Positions 35,709-44,712 of a stretch of DNA of 64,000 nt are shown piece by piece. Made by a program: the position numbers and the translations under genes. The number at the start of each line of letters is the position of its first letter. Position 1 is the first letter of the stretch. Below the pieces are notes generated by a model. The model saw only the letters and a list, made by a program, of their open reading frames with translations. It had not been told where the DNA came from and did no database searches. Source of the DNA: JALZKA01 sp963721645 (GTDB taxonomy: Bacteria > Actinomycetota > Thermoleophilia > Solirubrobacterales > 70-9); NCBI GenBank assembly GCA_963721645.1, contig CAVRJK010000002.1, forward strand, positions 1,860,001 through 1,924,000, written 5' to 3'.

Positions 35709-37513
35709 AGAAGCCCCGCCTCGGCTGCGGCTTTCTCGGCAGCGTCGAGTTGTTCCTCGATGATGCCGAGGCCTGAGGTCCAAAAGCCGGGATCGGTGAG
35801 GTCGACGCCGACGATCGCTCCGAGTTCCTCGGGCGACCGCGAGCCACCGGCCGCCAGCAACTCGAGGTAGGACGGCACGAACTCCGCGCCGGTCTCCTGA
35901 TAGCGGCGATAGACCGAGAGCGCGAGCAGGTTGCCGTAGGCGTATGCGTATACGTAACCGGGCGTGTCGACGAAGTGCGGGACATAGGACCACCACGACG
36001 CATACTCCGGCGCCGGCTCGACCGAGTCGCCCAGGAGGTCGGCCTGCGTGTCGAGCCATGCCGCGGCGAACGCGTCGGGCGAGAGCTCGCCTGAGGTGCG
36101 GCGCTCAGCGTGGATGCGGTCCTCGAAGCGGTTCATCGCGACCTGCCTGAAGACGGCCGCGACAGCGCCGTCCAAGGATTCGGCCAGGAGCGACAAGCGG
36201 GCCGCGGCGTCTGGCGCTTCCTCGAGCAGGCGCTCCAAGACGATGGTCTCGCCGAAGATCGAAGCCGTCTCGGCGACGGTGAGGGGTGTCGAAACCTGGA
36301 AGAGACTTTGCTCCTTGCCCGCGAGATATGCGTGGACTCCGTGACCCAACTCGTGGGCCATCGTGAGCACGTCTCCCGAGCGCGACGTGTAGTTGAGCAT
36401 CACGTAGGGGTGGGCGGAGGGCACCGTGTAGGCGCAAAACGCGCCGCCGCGCTTGCCGGCCCCAGGGGGCGCGTCGATGTAGTTGCCCTCGAAGAATCCT
36501 GCCGCGGCGTCGCCCAGCTCAGGCGAGAATCCGCGGTAGCAGTCGAGCACGAGTTCGCGAGCGTCCGCGTAGCCGATCCGCTGTTCCTCGGTCGCGACCG
36601 GTGCCATCCGGTCGTAGTGGGCGAGCTTGTCGAGCCCCAGGAGCTTTGCCTTCAGGCGATACCAGCGGCGAGCGAGCTCGTAGTGCGAGACGACTGCCTC
36701 GATCAGCGCTTCGACCGATTCGTCCGACGCCTCGTTCGAGAGGTTGCGCGCGGATAGCCAGTGCTCGTAAGAGCGCAGGCGATCCTTGGTCGACTTGTCC
36801 TGAAGGAGCGTGTTGAAGATGAAGGCGCGGGTGCGCAACCCCGGCTCGAGAGCCTTCGTCACGGCGTCGGCGGCCTCTGCCCGTCGCTCGCGATCCGGGT
36901 CTTGGAGACGGCTGAGCGCCTCCATCAGCGGCACCGGATCGTCTGAGTCCGGCAGCTCCACCATGACGCTCGAGATCTGCTCGGTGAAAAGACGGCCGAA
37001 GGCCGAGCGCCCCGTTACCTCGGTCTCCGTGAGGATCAGTTCCTCCGGCTCGGTCAGCTGGTGCGGGCGGTAGCGCCGCGAGGTCGTGAGGTGGTGACGG
37101 CAAAACTCGAGCTCCTCGGCCTCGAGAAGCGCTTCGGCCTGCTCGTCGGAGAGCTCATTCCATTCGAGCTCGAAGAAGATGAGCGACGTTTCGATCTCTG
37201 CCCCGCGCTCCTGGACCTGCTGCAGGAGCGCGCCACGCTCGGGATCCGCGGTGTCGACGGTGAACCAAAGCGACGCATACGAGCCGGCCCTCCCCACCTT
37301 GTCGAAGATCGCCTCCAGCTCGCGCATCGCCGCGGCAAGGCCCGCGACGTCGATGTCCGCCACCTTGCCGCGATGCTTCTCGGCGAAGGCCACGGAGCGC
37401 TCGCGCGCCTCGGCAAGCAGCTCGAGCGTGCCCTCTGCCCCGCGTCCGTCGACAAGCGGATCGAGATTCCAGCGGGCATCTTCGAGCGCCTGATCCGGCG
37501 CGACGGTGGTCAT
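35705..37513 (-). CDS. pepF: Oligoendopeptidase F (M3B family)
   Basis: 602 residues, the usual length. The zinc motif TMAHELGHGVHAYLAGKEQ (HEXXH) and the downstream Glu in ASIFGETIVLERLLEE are intact. GGAFCAYTVPSAHPYVMLNY and YVYAYAYGNLLALSVYRRYQ are conserved substrate-channel segments. Cytoplasmic enzyme degrading oligopeptides of about 7-17 residues. Single gene, with its start close to the DUF892 gene's end. Confidence 0.95.
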   Translation of the reverse strand: MTTVAPDQALEDARWNLDPLVDGRGAEGTLELLAEARERSVAFAEKHRGKVADIDVAGLAAAMRELEAIFDKVGRAGSYASLWFTVDTADPERGALLQQVQERGAEIETSLIFFELEWNELSDEQAEALLEAEELEFCRHHLTTSRRYRPHQLTEPEELILTETEVTGRSAFGRLFTEQISSVMVELPDSDDPVPLMEALSRLQDPDRERRAEAADAVTKALEPGLRTRAFIFNTLLQDKSTKDRLRSYEHWLSARNLSNEASDESVEALIEAVVSHYELARRWYRLKAKLLGLDKLAHYDRMAPVATEEQRIGYADARELVLDCYRGFSPELGDAAAGFFEGNYIDAPPGAGKRGGAFCAYTVPSAHPYVMLNYTSRSGDVLTMAHELGHGVHAYLAGKEQSLFQVSTPLTVAETASIFGETIVLERLLEEAPDAAARLSLLAESLDGAVAAVFRQVAMNRFEDRIHAERRTSGELSPDAFAAAWLDTQADLLGDSVEPAPEYASWWSYVPHFVDTPGYVYAYAYGNLLALSVYRRYQETGAEFVPSYLELLAAGGSRSPEELGAIVGVDLTDPGFWTSGLGIIEEQLDAAEKAAAEAGLL

Positions 37514-37555
37514 ACCCCCAAGATACGAGGGCCCGCCGCGCCGGTCGGCGTGAGC

Positions 37556-38203
37556 TCAGCTCTTCTTGGTTGCGCTGCGCTTCTTGGCGCCGGTTGAGCG
37601 CGTACGGGTCGAGGTTGTGGAGCGCTTGCGCGCGGCCGGCTTGCGCCGCTCAGCAGCAGGAATCTCCGTCTTAACGACAGCCTTGGTCAGAGTCGGGATG
37701 AGCCTCTCGAGATATCGAGCCATCTTCTCCTCGTCGCGGCGGATGTCGCGAGCGAGCTTGGCCGTTTCCTTGTCGCCCACCGCTTCGGCGAGCGTCTCGA
37801 TTGCCAGATAGGTAGCGATCTCCTCGTGCTCGTTCCAGTACTCGGTCTTCGCGTTCTTCAAGAGCTTCTCCTCCGGCGAGGTGCCCCGGACCATGTGGAG
37901 GGGGCCCTTCGCGGCGGAGACGGCCTGGCCGCGCAAGTTGCCGGCGGTTTTGGCTGCGCTAGCTACGACACTCTCGGTCACGCTTCCAGGGCCACCGAGC
38001 TTCTTGATTCGCCTCTCGAGCGCCTTCGAATGGTTCTTGGTCTCCCTGAGATGCTCCTGGAGCTTTTTCTTGTACGGCTTGCGATCTGCCATCTCGCTCA
38101 GGCCGATGTGAGCGGTGAGCGCAGCTTCAAGCTCCTTTTCCTTGGCATTCGCCTCGTTCAGGTACTGGACCAGCTTCGCGTTCTTGGCCGGGGTATCAGT
38201 CAT
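37556..38203 (-). CDS. DUF892 ferritin-like protein with histone-like basic tail
   Basis: 215 residues from ATG 38203 (AAGGAGA upstream). The helical body has LVQYLNEANAKEKELEAALT, LQEHLRETKNHSKALERRIK and TEYWNEHEEIATYLAIETLA with DIRRDEEKMARYLERLI, the carboxylate/His pattern of YciE/YciF-like DUF892 proteins, often stress-induced. The last 40 residues are Arg/Lys/Ser/Thr-rich (RKPAARKRSTTSTRTRST, then GAKKRSATKKS), like histone H1-type tails. Nucleic acid binding is therefore plausible, with possible iron or redox protection of DNA; that is an inference. Confidence 0.82.
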   Translation of the reverse strand: MTDTPAKNAKLVQYLNEANAKEKELEAALTAHIGLSEMADRKPYKKKLQEHLRETKNHSKALERRIKKLGGPGSVTESVVASAAKTAGNLRGQAVSAAKGPLHMVRGTSPEEKLLKNAKTEYWNEHEEIATYLAIETLAEAVGDKETAKLARDIRRDEEKMARYLERLIPTLTKAVVKTEIPAAERRKPAARKRSTTSTRTRSTGAKKRSATKKS

Positions 38204-38246
38204 TGGATTCTCCTTATTGGGGTGAACCCGTCCGGTACCCGATCGC

Positions 38247-39248
38247 CTATGAAGCAACCGATCGCCACCGGCGCACATCCCCGTCACCCTCGCGCTCGGC
38301 TTCACCGAGAACAGCCAGGTGATCGAGGTAGGACATCACCATCTGCAAGGCGTAGCCGAAGGTGCCCGGCCCGAGCTCAGCGCCGCCCACGAAATCCTGG
38401 ATCAGCTCGTACGAGGACCGCGGCTCGTCGCCGAGGGCATCTCGCACGCGGCCGAGCTGCTTTTCGACCTCTTCCCGGTAGACCCGTACCTTGCCCGGCA
38501 CCTCCCGGTAGGAGCGCCCATGGCCGGGCAAGCAGAGACCGGTGTCGAGCGCTTCCACGCGCTCGAGCGAGGCGAGGTACTCGCCCACAGGATCGGGGGT
38601 GTGTCCGTAATCGAAGAACAGGAAGATCTTCCCGCCGATGTGATCGCCCGAGATCAGCAGGCCGCTCTCCGGTTGGTGAAGGACGATGTGCGAGGGGGCA
38701 TGCCCGGGGGTCTCGATGACGCGCCACGAGCCGTGGTCGGTCTCGACCTCGTCTCCCTCGGCGAGCACGCGATCGGGCTCGACGATCCTCGCGACTCCGG
38801 TTGCGGTCTCCGCGCGAGCGGCTCGAAAGCTTTCGAGGACCGACTCGGGCACTCCTCCGAGACGCGCGAGCTCAAGCCGGTGCTCCACGGTCGCGACGGG
38901 GTCCTCGACCATCGGCCGGACGTGATCCCACGCGGAGTGCATCCACAGCTCGCAGCCGGCCGCATCGAGGATCGGCCCTGCGAGGCCGTAGTGATCGGCG
39001 TGGGTGTGAGTGCAGACGACCAGACGGATGTCGTCGAGACCCCAGCCCACCTGCGCAAGCGCGAACTCAAGCTGCTGAGTCCCCCCCGCGCCCGCGTAGC
39101 CGGTGTCAACGAGGACGATGCCGTCTCCGGAGGAAACCGCATAGGCGTTGCCGTGGGGCGAGTTCTCCCACGGCAGGGGGAGTCGCAACCGCCAGACACC
39201 TGGAAGGACACGCTCACCGCGGCCCAGCTCGTCGCGAGTGGGCGCCAC
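38247..39248 (-). CDS. MBL-fold metallo-hydrolase
   Basis: About 333 residues. I place the start at GTG 39248, 8 bases after the previous stop; upstream codons merely shadow that gene. Metal motif CTHTHADHYG (HxHxDH), then ISGDHIGG and LPGHGRS supply the remaining ligands of the binuclear site. A C-terminal helical cap (VRVYREEVEKQLGRVRDAL) resembles LACTB2-type hydrolases. Likely a cytoplasmic thioesterase- or nuclease-like hydrolase; substrate unknown. Confidence 0.87.
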   Translation of the reverse strand: MAPTRDELGRGERVLPGVWRLRLPLPWENSPHGNAYAVSSGDGIVLVDTGYAGAGGTQQLEFALAQVGWGLDDIRLVVCTHTHADHYGLAGPILDAAGCELWMHSAWDHVRPMVEDPVATVEHRLELARLGGVPESVLESFRAARAETATGVARIVEPDRVLAEGDEVETDHGSWRVIETPGHAPSHIVLHQPESGLLISGDHIGGKIFLFFDYGHTPDPVGEYLASLERVEALDTGLCLPGHGRSYREVPGKVRVYREEVEKQLGRVRDALGDEPRSSYELIQDFVGGAELGPGTFGYALQMVMSYLDHLAVLGEAEREGDGDVRRWRSVAS

Positions 39249-39255
39249 TCGGCGG

Positions 39256-39756
39256 CTAGCCCGGCTTGCCGTCGCCGTCGAGATCGGGAAGGACTTCGAA
39301 GCTGGCTCCGGCGCTCGTGTCGACCCCGTGCTGCGCGAGGACGTCCGCGATCTTCTGCTGGAGGTCCCCGTACTGCGCGGCATCGACCTGACCGCCTTCT
39401 GGAATCGCCTCCGGATCGATCCCGGCCTGCTGCATGGCCGCCATCAGCTGTTCGCGGAGCGCCTGCCCGTCGGCAGTTCCCCGCATGTCGATCACGTGGT
39501 CGTCGCCGTGCGAGATCTGAACGTTCCCGGACTGAACCGCCTGTTTGACCATTCCGAGAACACCGAAGACAGTGCCGATGTCCACCGCTTCGCCGACGCC
39601 GAACGGACCCATCGCTTGAGGCACTCCGGCGTTCTGGATTGGCTGACCGACCGGACGGTCATCTTCTTCGAGTTTGCCGATGATCGCCTCCGCTTCCGAC
39701 GGGGGTATGGCGCTCTCGCGCTCACGCCGACTGGAAAAGAAGTTGAACAGGCCCAC
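39256..39756 (-). CDS. Acidic hypothetical protein with C-terminal DxDxDG loop
   Basis: 166 residues from ATG 39756. The N terminus MGLFNFFSSRRERESA is short and amphipathic. The rest is Gln/Asp-rich helical sequence (LREQLMAAMQQAGIDPEA, LQQKIADVLAQHGVD) and ends in LPDLDGDGKPG, a single calcium-loop-like motif. No recognised family. Directly upstream of the MBL hydrolase on the same strand, so probably an operon. Confidence 0.65.
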   Translation of the reverse strand: MGLFNFFSSRRERESAIPPSEAEAIIGKLEEDDRPVGQPIQNAGVPQAMGPFGVGEAVDIGTVFGVLGMVKQAVQSGNVQISHGDDHVIDMRGTADGQALREQLMAAMQQAGIDPEAIPEGGQVDAAQYGDLQQKIADVLAQHGVDTSAGASFEVLPDLDGDGKPG

Positions 39757-39798
39757 GCGATGAATCCTAGACCTCGAACGAAGTAGATTCCCGGCGCT

Positions 39799-41434
39799 TT
39801 GCTGCGCAGCCTTTTGAGCAAGTCATCCACGACCGCCAAGGCGACTGCCGCCGTGGCGCGATCGGGCATCCTCGGCCCATCGCGCCCCGACAAGGTGGTC
39901 AGGATGGGCGCCGAGCTCGCCCGCCGCGGTCCCTTCGGAGCGGCTTGCACCGTGGCGGCGATCCGGTGGGGCGATCGAACGGCGCTCGTGGACGAGCTCG
40001 GCTCGCTCACCTACGTCGAGATCGATCAGCGCTCGAACGCCCTCGCGAATGCTTGGCGGGCTGACGGACTCGAGCCCGGCGACACGATCGCGATCCTGTG
40101 CCGCAACCACAGAGGCTTTGTCGACGCTACGTATGCCGCGGCCAAGCTGGGCCTTCGCGCCGTCTATATGAACACGGAGTTCGCTGGGCCGCAGATCGAC
40201 GACGTCTGTAAGCGCGAGGGCGTCGCGGCGCTTGTCTTCGACGAGGAGTACGACGACCGGGCCCCGAGCTGGGCAGGGCGCCACTACCGGGGCTGGACCG
40301 ACTCGTCAGACCTCGGCGGAGCCGCGGCGACGCTCGACGAGCTAATCGCCTCGTCACCCGCGACTGCCGTTGATGCTGGCGGCGCAAAGCCGACGGTCGT
40401 GATGCTCACGAGCGGGACGACCGGAACGCCCAAGGGCGCCCCGCGGAGCGAAGTCGGGTCGATCAACTCCCTCGGTGCATTGCTGGAGCGGGTTCCCTTC
40501 CGGACCGGCGAGGTGACCTACATCGCGCCGCCCTTCTTCCATGCGCTCGGCTTTGCGAACCTTTCGATCGCGCTGTCCTTCGGTTCGAAGATCGTGTGCC
40601 GGCGACGCTTCGACGCGGAGGAGTTTCTGACCGGGATCGCGGCGCACCGCGCGACGACGTCAGTTGTTGTCCCCGCGATGCTGCAGCGCACGCTCGCGCT
40701 GGGGGCGGAGCGAATTGCCGAGTTCGACACTTCGTCAGTGCGCATCATCTTCTGTGGCGGTTCGCAACTGCCCGGCGTCACAGCCACCGAGACCCTCGAC
40801 GTTTTCGGCGACGTGCTCTACGTCCTCTATGGATCGACCGAGGTGTCGTATGCCTCGATCACCGTCCCCGACGACCATCGCGCGGCCCCGACGACCGTCG
40901 GCAAGCCCACTCTCGGGACGTTCGTTCGCCTCCTCGACGAGGAGGGCAGAGAGGTCTCTCAGGGGCAGACGGGACGGATCTTCGTCTCGAACGGAATGGA
41001 GTTCGAGGGCTATACCGACGGCCAGTCGAAGGAGGTGATCGCCGGACTGATGTCGTCTGGCGATGTCGGCCATTTCGACGCGGCGGGCCGCCTGTTCATC
41101 GACGGCCGCGACGACGACATGATCGTCTCGGGCGGCGAAAACGTCTTCCCCCAGGAGGTTGAAGAGCTTCTTGCTCGCCCACCCGGGGCTTGCCGACGCG
41201 GCTGTGATCGGCGTGGACGACGATGACTTCGGCCAGCGCCTTGCGGCCTATGTCGTGGCCCGCGAAGGTGATGCCCCCGGCGCCCAGGAGCTCAAGGACT
41301 ACGTGCGCTCGAACCTCGCGCGTTACAAGGTGCCGCGCGACATCCACTTCATCGACGAGCTACCACGAAACGCCACGGGGAAAGTCCTCAAACGGAACCT
41401 CCGCGAGGAACCCGAGGGGTCAGACCCCTCATAG
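39799..41434 (+). CDS. AMP-forming acyl-CoA synthetase, one frameshift
   Basis: About 540 residues across two frames. The long frame contains the P-loop MLTSGTTGTPKG, YGSTEVSYAS, and SGDVGHFDAAGRLFIDGRDD-DMIVSGGENVFPQEVE. The C-terminal lid (HPGLADAAVIGVDDDDFGQR, ending PRNATGKVLKR with the catalytic Lys) is in the next frame. One extra base near 41175 explains the break (VEELL, then LAHPGLADA). Start is uncertain: TTG 39799 or an internal ATG such as 39904. It activates a carboxylic acid, probably a fatty or aromatic acid, as its CoA thioester. Its last codons (EGSDPS) are supplied by the first GAGGGGTC repeat. Confidence 0.87.
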
Positions 41435-41504
41435 TTCGCTCACATCCGGCCCACGCTTGCCGAGGCCCCCGAGGGGTCAGACCCCTCACGGTTTGCTCAC
41501 ATTT
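41411..41504 (+). repeat. Two direct GAGGGGTCAGACCCCTC repeat units
   Basis: Palindromes at 41414-41430 and 41471-41487. Each is preceded by CCC and followed by a similar tail (A..GTTyGCTCACAT), as in the unit at 17194-17229. Unit length is about 37 bases. The first unit supplies the stop region of the acyl-CoA synthetase; the second lies before the L,D-transpeptidase stop on the other strand. Confidence 0.88.
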
Positions 41505-41519
41505 CGCTACGGGCCGGCG

Positions 41520-42329
41520 CTACTCGTGAATCTCGACGGGCGTGCCCGGCGGGACCATGTCGACGAGCTCTGAGACGTCAGCGTCCGCGGCCCGGACGCA
41601 CCCGTGAGAGATCTCGGCCCCGATCTCATCGCTGGTGCCATGAAACGCGATCCGGTCACCGCCGAGCCAACCCGATGGCAGGTTGATCTGCCGCGCGGTC
41701 GTCGCAAGCGCGCAGCAGCCATAGGCCGCGTTCAGGCCGCCACGGAAGGTGTCCGTGACCGCGAACCGCCCGGTCGGTGTCGGCGAGGTCGGCATGCCGA
41801 TGGACACGGGGAACTTTTGCACCAGCTTCCCGTCTTCGTAAAGGCGCGTCTCGTACTCCGAGAGGTCCACCTCGAGGTCCCAGGTCACGCGCCCGGCCCT
41901 CAGTCGCTCGGGATCGAGCTCGAGCCAGAGCGGTTCGCCGTTCTCCGTGAACGGGGTCAGGACGGCGACCCACTCGCCCTTCTGGTCGGCGACCGAGTAG
42001 ACCGTGCGCGATCCGAAGTCGGTCGAGTGCCCGACGGTCTCGACCACGTTGCCGCCCGGCTCGTCGAAGAGATCGACGGTCTGCCCCAGCTTTACGAACA
42101 CCGTCGGGTTTCCGTCGTCGAGGAGCCGGAGTGTCTGCGGCTTCGCCGGCTTTGTGACTTCAGTGGCCTCCGTGGTGGTGACCGCCCTTGGCTTCGCCAC
42201 CCTCGTTGCGGGAGGCTCTCCCGGCTCGAGCGAGTCCTCGTCCCCACCGCATCCAGCCAGCGCAAGCGTCACCCCGCAAAGAGTCGCTGCCGCCACCGCC
42301 CGAACGCGTTCCGCCATCCATCTCCTCAT
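41520..42329 (-). CDS. L,D-transpeptidase (YkuD) lipoprotein
   Basis: 269 residues from ATG 42329 (42317 also possible). The N terminus carries a lipobox, TLALAGCGG, so the protein is probably anchored to the membrane by its Cys. A Thr/Lys-rich linker (TRVAKPRAVTTTEATE) spans the wall. A small beta domain precedes the YkuD domain, with IAFHGTSDEIGAEISHGCVR, which contains the catalytic His and Cys of the SHGCxR motif. It forms 3-3 cross-links in peptidoglycan or attaches proteins to it. Longer upstream reading frames only shadow other sequence. Confidence 0.92.
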   Translation of the reverse strand: MRRWMAERVRAVAAATLCGVTLALAGCGGDEDSLEPGEPPATRVAKPRAVTTTEATEVTKPAKPQTLRLLDDGNPTVFVKLGQTVDLFDEPGGNVVETVGHSTDFGSRTVYSVADQKGEWVAVLTPFTENGEPLWLELDPERLRAGRVTWDLEVDLSEYETRLYEDGKLVQKFPVSIGMPTSPTPTGRFAVTDTFRGGLNAAYGCCALATTARQINLPSGWLGGDRIAFHGTSDEIGAEISHGCVRAADADVSELVDMVPPGTPVEIHE

Positions 42330-42396
42330 CGTCAAGCCAAGTCCAACGCTCAAGCGCCCGCGAGCAGCTCCTGCGCGAGCGCTGCTCGCCGCAGAC

Positions 42397-43221
42397 CTAT
42401 TGTCGCTCTTTGTGGCGAGCCACGACACCGGAGGCGAGCCCCACGCCATCGAACGCGCCGGACTCGACCCGCTTGGCAAGGGTGCGAGCGATGATCCGAT
42501 CCGTGAGGCGGGGAAAATGGCGAGCGAGGAAAAGCTCCGCCGCCCCTCGGCGGGTGGTCGCCAGATCGCGGCGCACACGGGCGCCGGTGGCGGCCTTCAC
42601 GACCGTTGCCACAACCCCCTCCAGCGGCTCGAAGCTCGACATCCCCTCGAGCGAGAGGCCGGCCTCCGCCGTGGAGTCGTGGATCGGGCTCTTCACGGCC
42701 GACGGGTAAACGGAGCTGACCCCGACATGCGTCCCGAGCTCATGGCGGAGCGCGTCCGCGTAGGCGAGCATCCCGCGCTTCGACGCGCCGTAGGCGGCGG
42801 CGAGCGGCAGCTGCATGACCGCCATTCGCGACGCAACCATCACGACCCGTCCGCGGGAGCGGACGAGCTCCGGAGCGCACGCGGCGCTCACCCGCCAGGC
42901 GCCCAGCAGGTTGATCTCGAGCTGGCGACGCGCCTCCTCGCCGGGGGGGAGCTCCGCAGGAGCCGGCCCGCCGATTCCCGCGTTGTTGATGAGCACGTCC
43001 AGGCCGCCCAAGCGCGCAATCGCCTCCTCGACGGCCGCCGGCACGCCGTCGTCGTCAGTGAGGTCGCAGGCGATCACGGGTAGGCGCTCGTCGTCTCGCG
43101 GGACGAGATCGAGGCCTACGACCGAAGCGCCACGTCCCGTGAGCTCGGTAGAGATCGCTGTTCCGAAGGTGCCCGACGCCCCCGTCACCAGCACACGCAA
43201 CCCGTTCGAGTCGTGCGTCAC
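42397..43221 (-). CDS. SDR family oxidoreductase
   Basis: 274 residues from GTG 43221, overlapping the upstream monooxygenase stop as GTGA. TGASGTFGTAI is the cofactor motif, DVLINNAGIGG the NAG motif, and VASRMAV...YGASKRGMLAYADALRHEL holds the catalytic Ser and YxxxK. The C-terminal 70 residues are basic and amphipathic (LFLARHFPRLTDRIIARTL), as in membrane-associated family members. Second gene of an operon with a flavin monooxygenase, so it may reduce or oxidise that enzyme's product. Confidence 0.9.
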   Translation of the reverse strand: MTHDSNGLRVLVTGASGTFGTAISTELTGRGASVVGLDLVPRDDERLPVIACDLTDDDGVPAAVEEAIARLGGLDVLINNAGIGGPAPAELPPGEEARRQLEINLLGAWRVSAACAPELVRSRGRVVMVASRMAVMQLPLAAAYGASKRGMLAYADALRHELGTHVGVSSVYPSAVKSPIHDSTAEAGLSLEGMSSFEPLEGVVATVVKAATGARVRRDLATTRRGAAELFLARHFPRLTDRIIARTLAKRVESGAFDGVGLASGVVARHKERQ

Positions 43222-44568
43222 GCTGTGGATTCCTCGAATCGCACGCCTGAACCTCGGCGAAGCCGCTTGGCACCGGCATCGGCCTCCCGTGGAAGCTCGG
43301 CAACGAACCGGTCGAAGTCGACCCTCATGGCCGGGCGGCTCGACCCCCAGCGCTTGGTCGCCGCGGCGAGGCTCTGTTCGACCGATTTGCGCTGCTCGGC
43401 GACAGAGGGCAGGGCGTAGCTGCCGCCGATATAGGCCGCGAACAGCTTCGACTGCTGCTCGACGATCGGCAGGGCGGCACCGGTCGACTGCATGAGCCCG
43501 ACGAACGCGAGAGTCGGATCGTCCAGATGAAAGACGCGGCGGTAGAGCGGAAGCCGCTCAGGGTCCTTGCTGATCCAGCGCTCGGACAGAAACGGGATCG
43601 TGACCTCGTAGCCCGTGGCCCACACGATCACGTCCACCTCATCGACCCGATCGTCCGTGAAGCGGATCGATCCGCCTTCCAGGCGCTCGATGCCCGGCCG
43701 CGCCTCGACCTCGCCGTGAGTCAGCCGGTGCATGATCGTGTCCGAGATGGTCGGATGGTTTTGGAAGAGCCCGACCGCGGGTGCCGGCAGGCCGTAGTCC
43801 TGCGGCTTGCCCACTCCCAGACGGAGCATCGTCTCTGCGATGCGCTGGCGAAGCTTCCAGGGCAAGAAGGCGATGGCGCCCCCCGTCGCGTCGGCGGGAC
43901 GCCCGAAGAGGTACTTGGGAACGATGTAGACGCCGCGGCGCGCCGAGAGCAACACGGGGCCACGCGAAACGAACGACGCGTCGACGGCGATGTCCATCGC
44001 CGAGTTGCCCATACCGACGATCAGCACGCGCTTATCGCGAAAGACGTCCGCGTTCATGTAGTCGTGCGCGTGCATCTGGAGGCCGTCGAAGTCGCCCGGG
44101 TAGGCAGGCGTTGGCCAGCGCGGACTCCAGTTGTGGCCATTCGCGACTGCGACCGCGTCGTAGCGCTCGGCCTCTCCGTGCTCGGTTTCGACGACCCACG
44201 CCCCGTCGGAGTCGTCCCGCTCGATCGAGGTCACGGTCGTGTTGAACCGCATGTGAGGCAGAAGACCGAACTTCTCCGCGTAGTCGCCCAGGTAACCGGC
44301 AACCCGGTCAACCGAGGGATAGTCCGGCCAATCCTTCGGCATGGGAAAGTCGGCGAACTCTGTCCTGCCCTTGCTGGTGTTGAGGTGGAGCGAGTTGTAG
44401 GCAGGGCGAAATGCCGCTCGAACTGCCGCAGACCCAGAGCCCGCCGGGCCGATCGCCCTTGTCATATCCGACGACGTCCGCCCCCACCTCGAGCAGTTCC
44501 TTGACCGCCGTGAGGCCTGCCGCACCGGCGCCGATGACCGCTACGCGGCATGAGTTAGTTGAGTTCAT
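43218..44568 (-). CDS. Flavin-containing monooxygenase, one frameshift near the start
   Basis: About 450 residues. ATG 44568 begins CRVAVIGAGAAGLTAVKELL with the FAD GxGxxG motif and GDRPGGLWV. One extra base near 44430 moves the rest to the next frame (FRPAYNSLHLNTSKGRTEFA). VLIVGMGNSAMDIAVDAS is the NADP-binding motif and VDVIVWATGYEVTIPFL the conserved ATG motif. This places it with FMO/Baeyer-Villiger-type class B flavoproteins that oxygenate heteroatoms or ketones. It is translationally coupled to the downstream SDR. Confidence 0.87.
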
Positions 44569-44573
44569 AAGAA

Positions 44574-44663
44574 CGGAGAGGGAGGGATTCGAACCCTCGA
44601 GAGAGCTATTAGCCCCCTACTCGCTTAGCAGGCGAGTGCCTTCAGCCACTCGGCCACCTCTCC
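44574..44663 (-). tRNA. tRNA-Ser (GCT)
   Basis: 90 nt class II tRNA. Acceptor GGAGAGG/CCTCTCC paired, anticodon loop CTGCTAA (GCT), long variable arm (GGGGGCTAATAGCTCTC), T-arm GAGGG-TTCGAAT-CCCTC. It reads AGC/AGU codons. No encoded CCA. Confidence 0.95.
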
Positions 44664-44712
44664 AGACACTCGGGCGATTCTAGATGCAGGGCGAGAGATA
44701 GGCTCGCGCTTC

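Noticed and set aside
39799..44568. Biosynthetic gene cluster around the acyl-CoA synthetase, SDR and monooxygenase
   Set aside because: Genes lie on both strands with an L,D-transpeptidase between them, and there is no polyketide, peptide or terpene synthase nearby.
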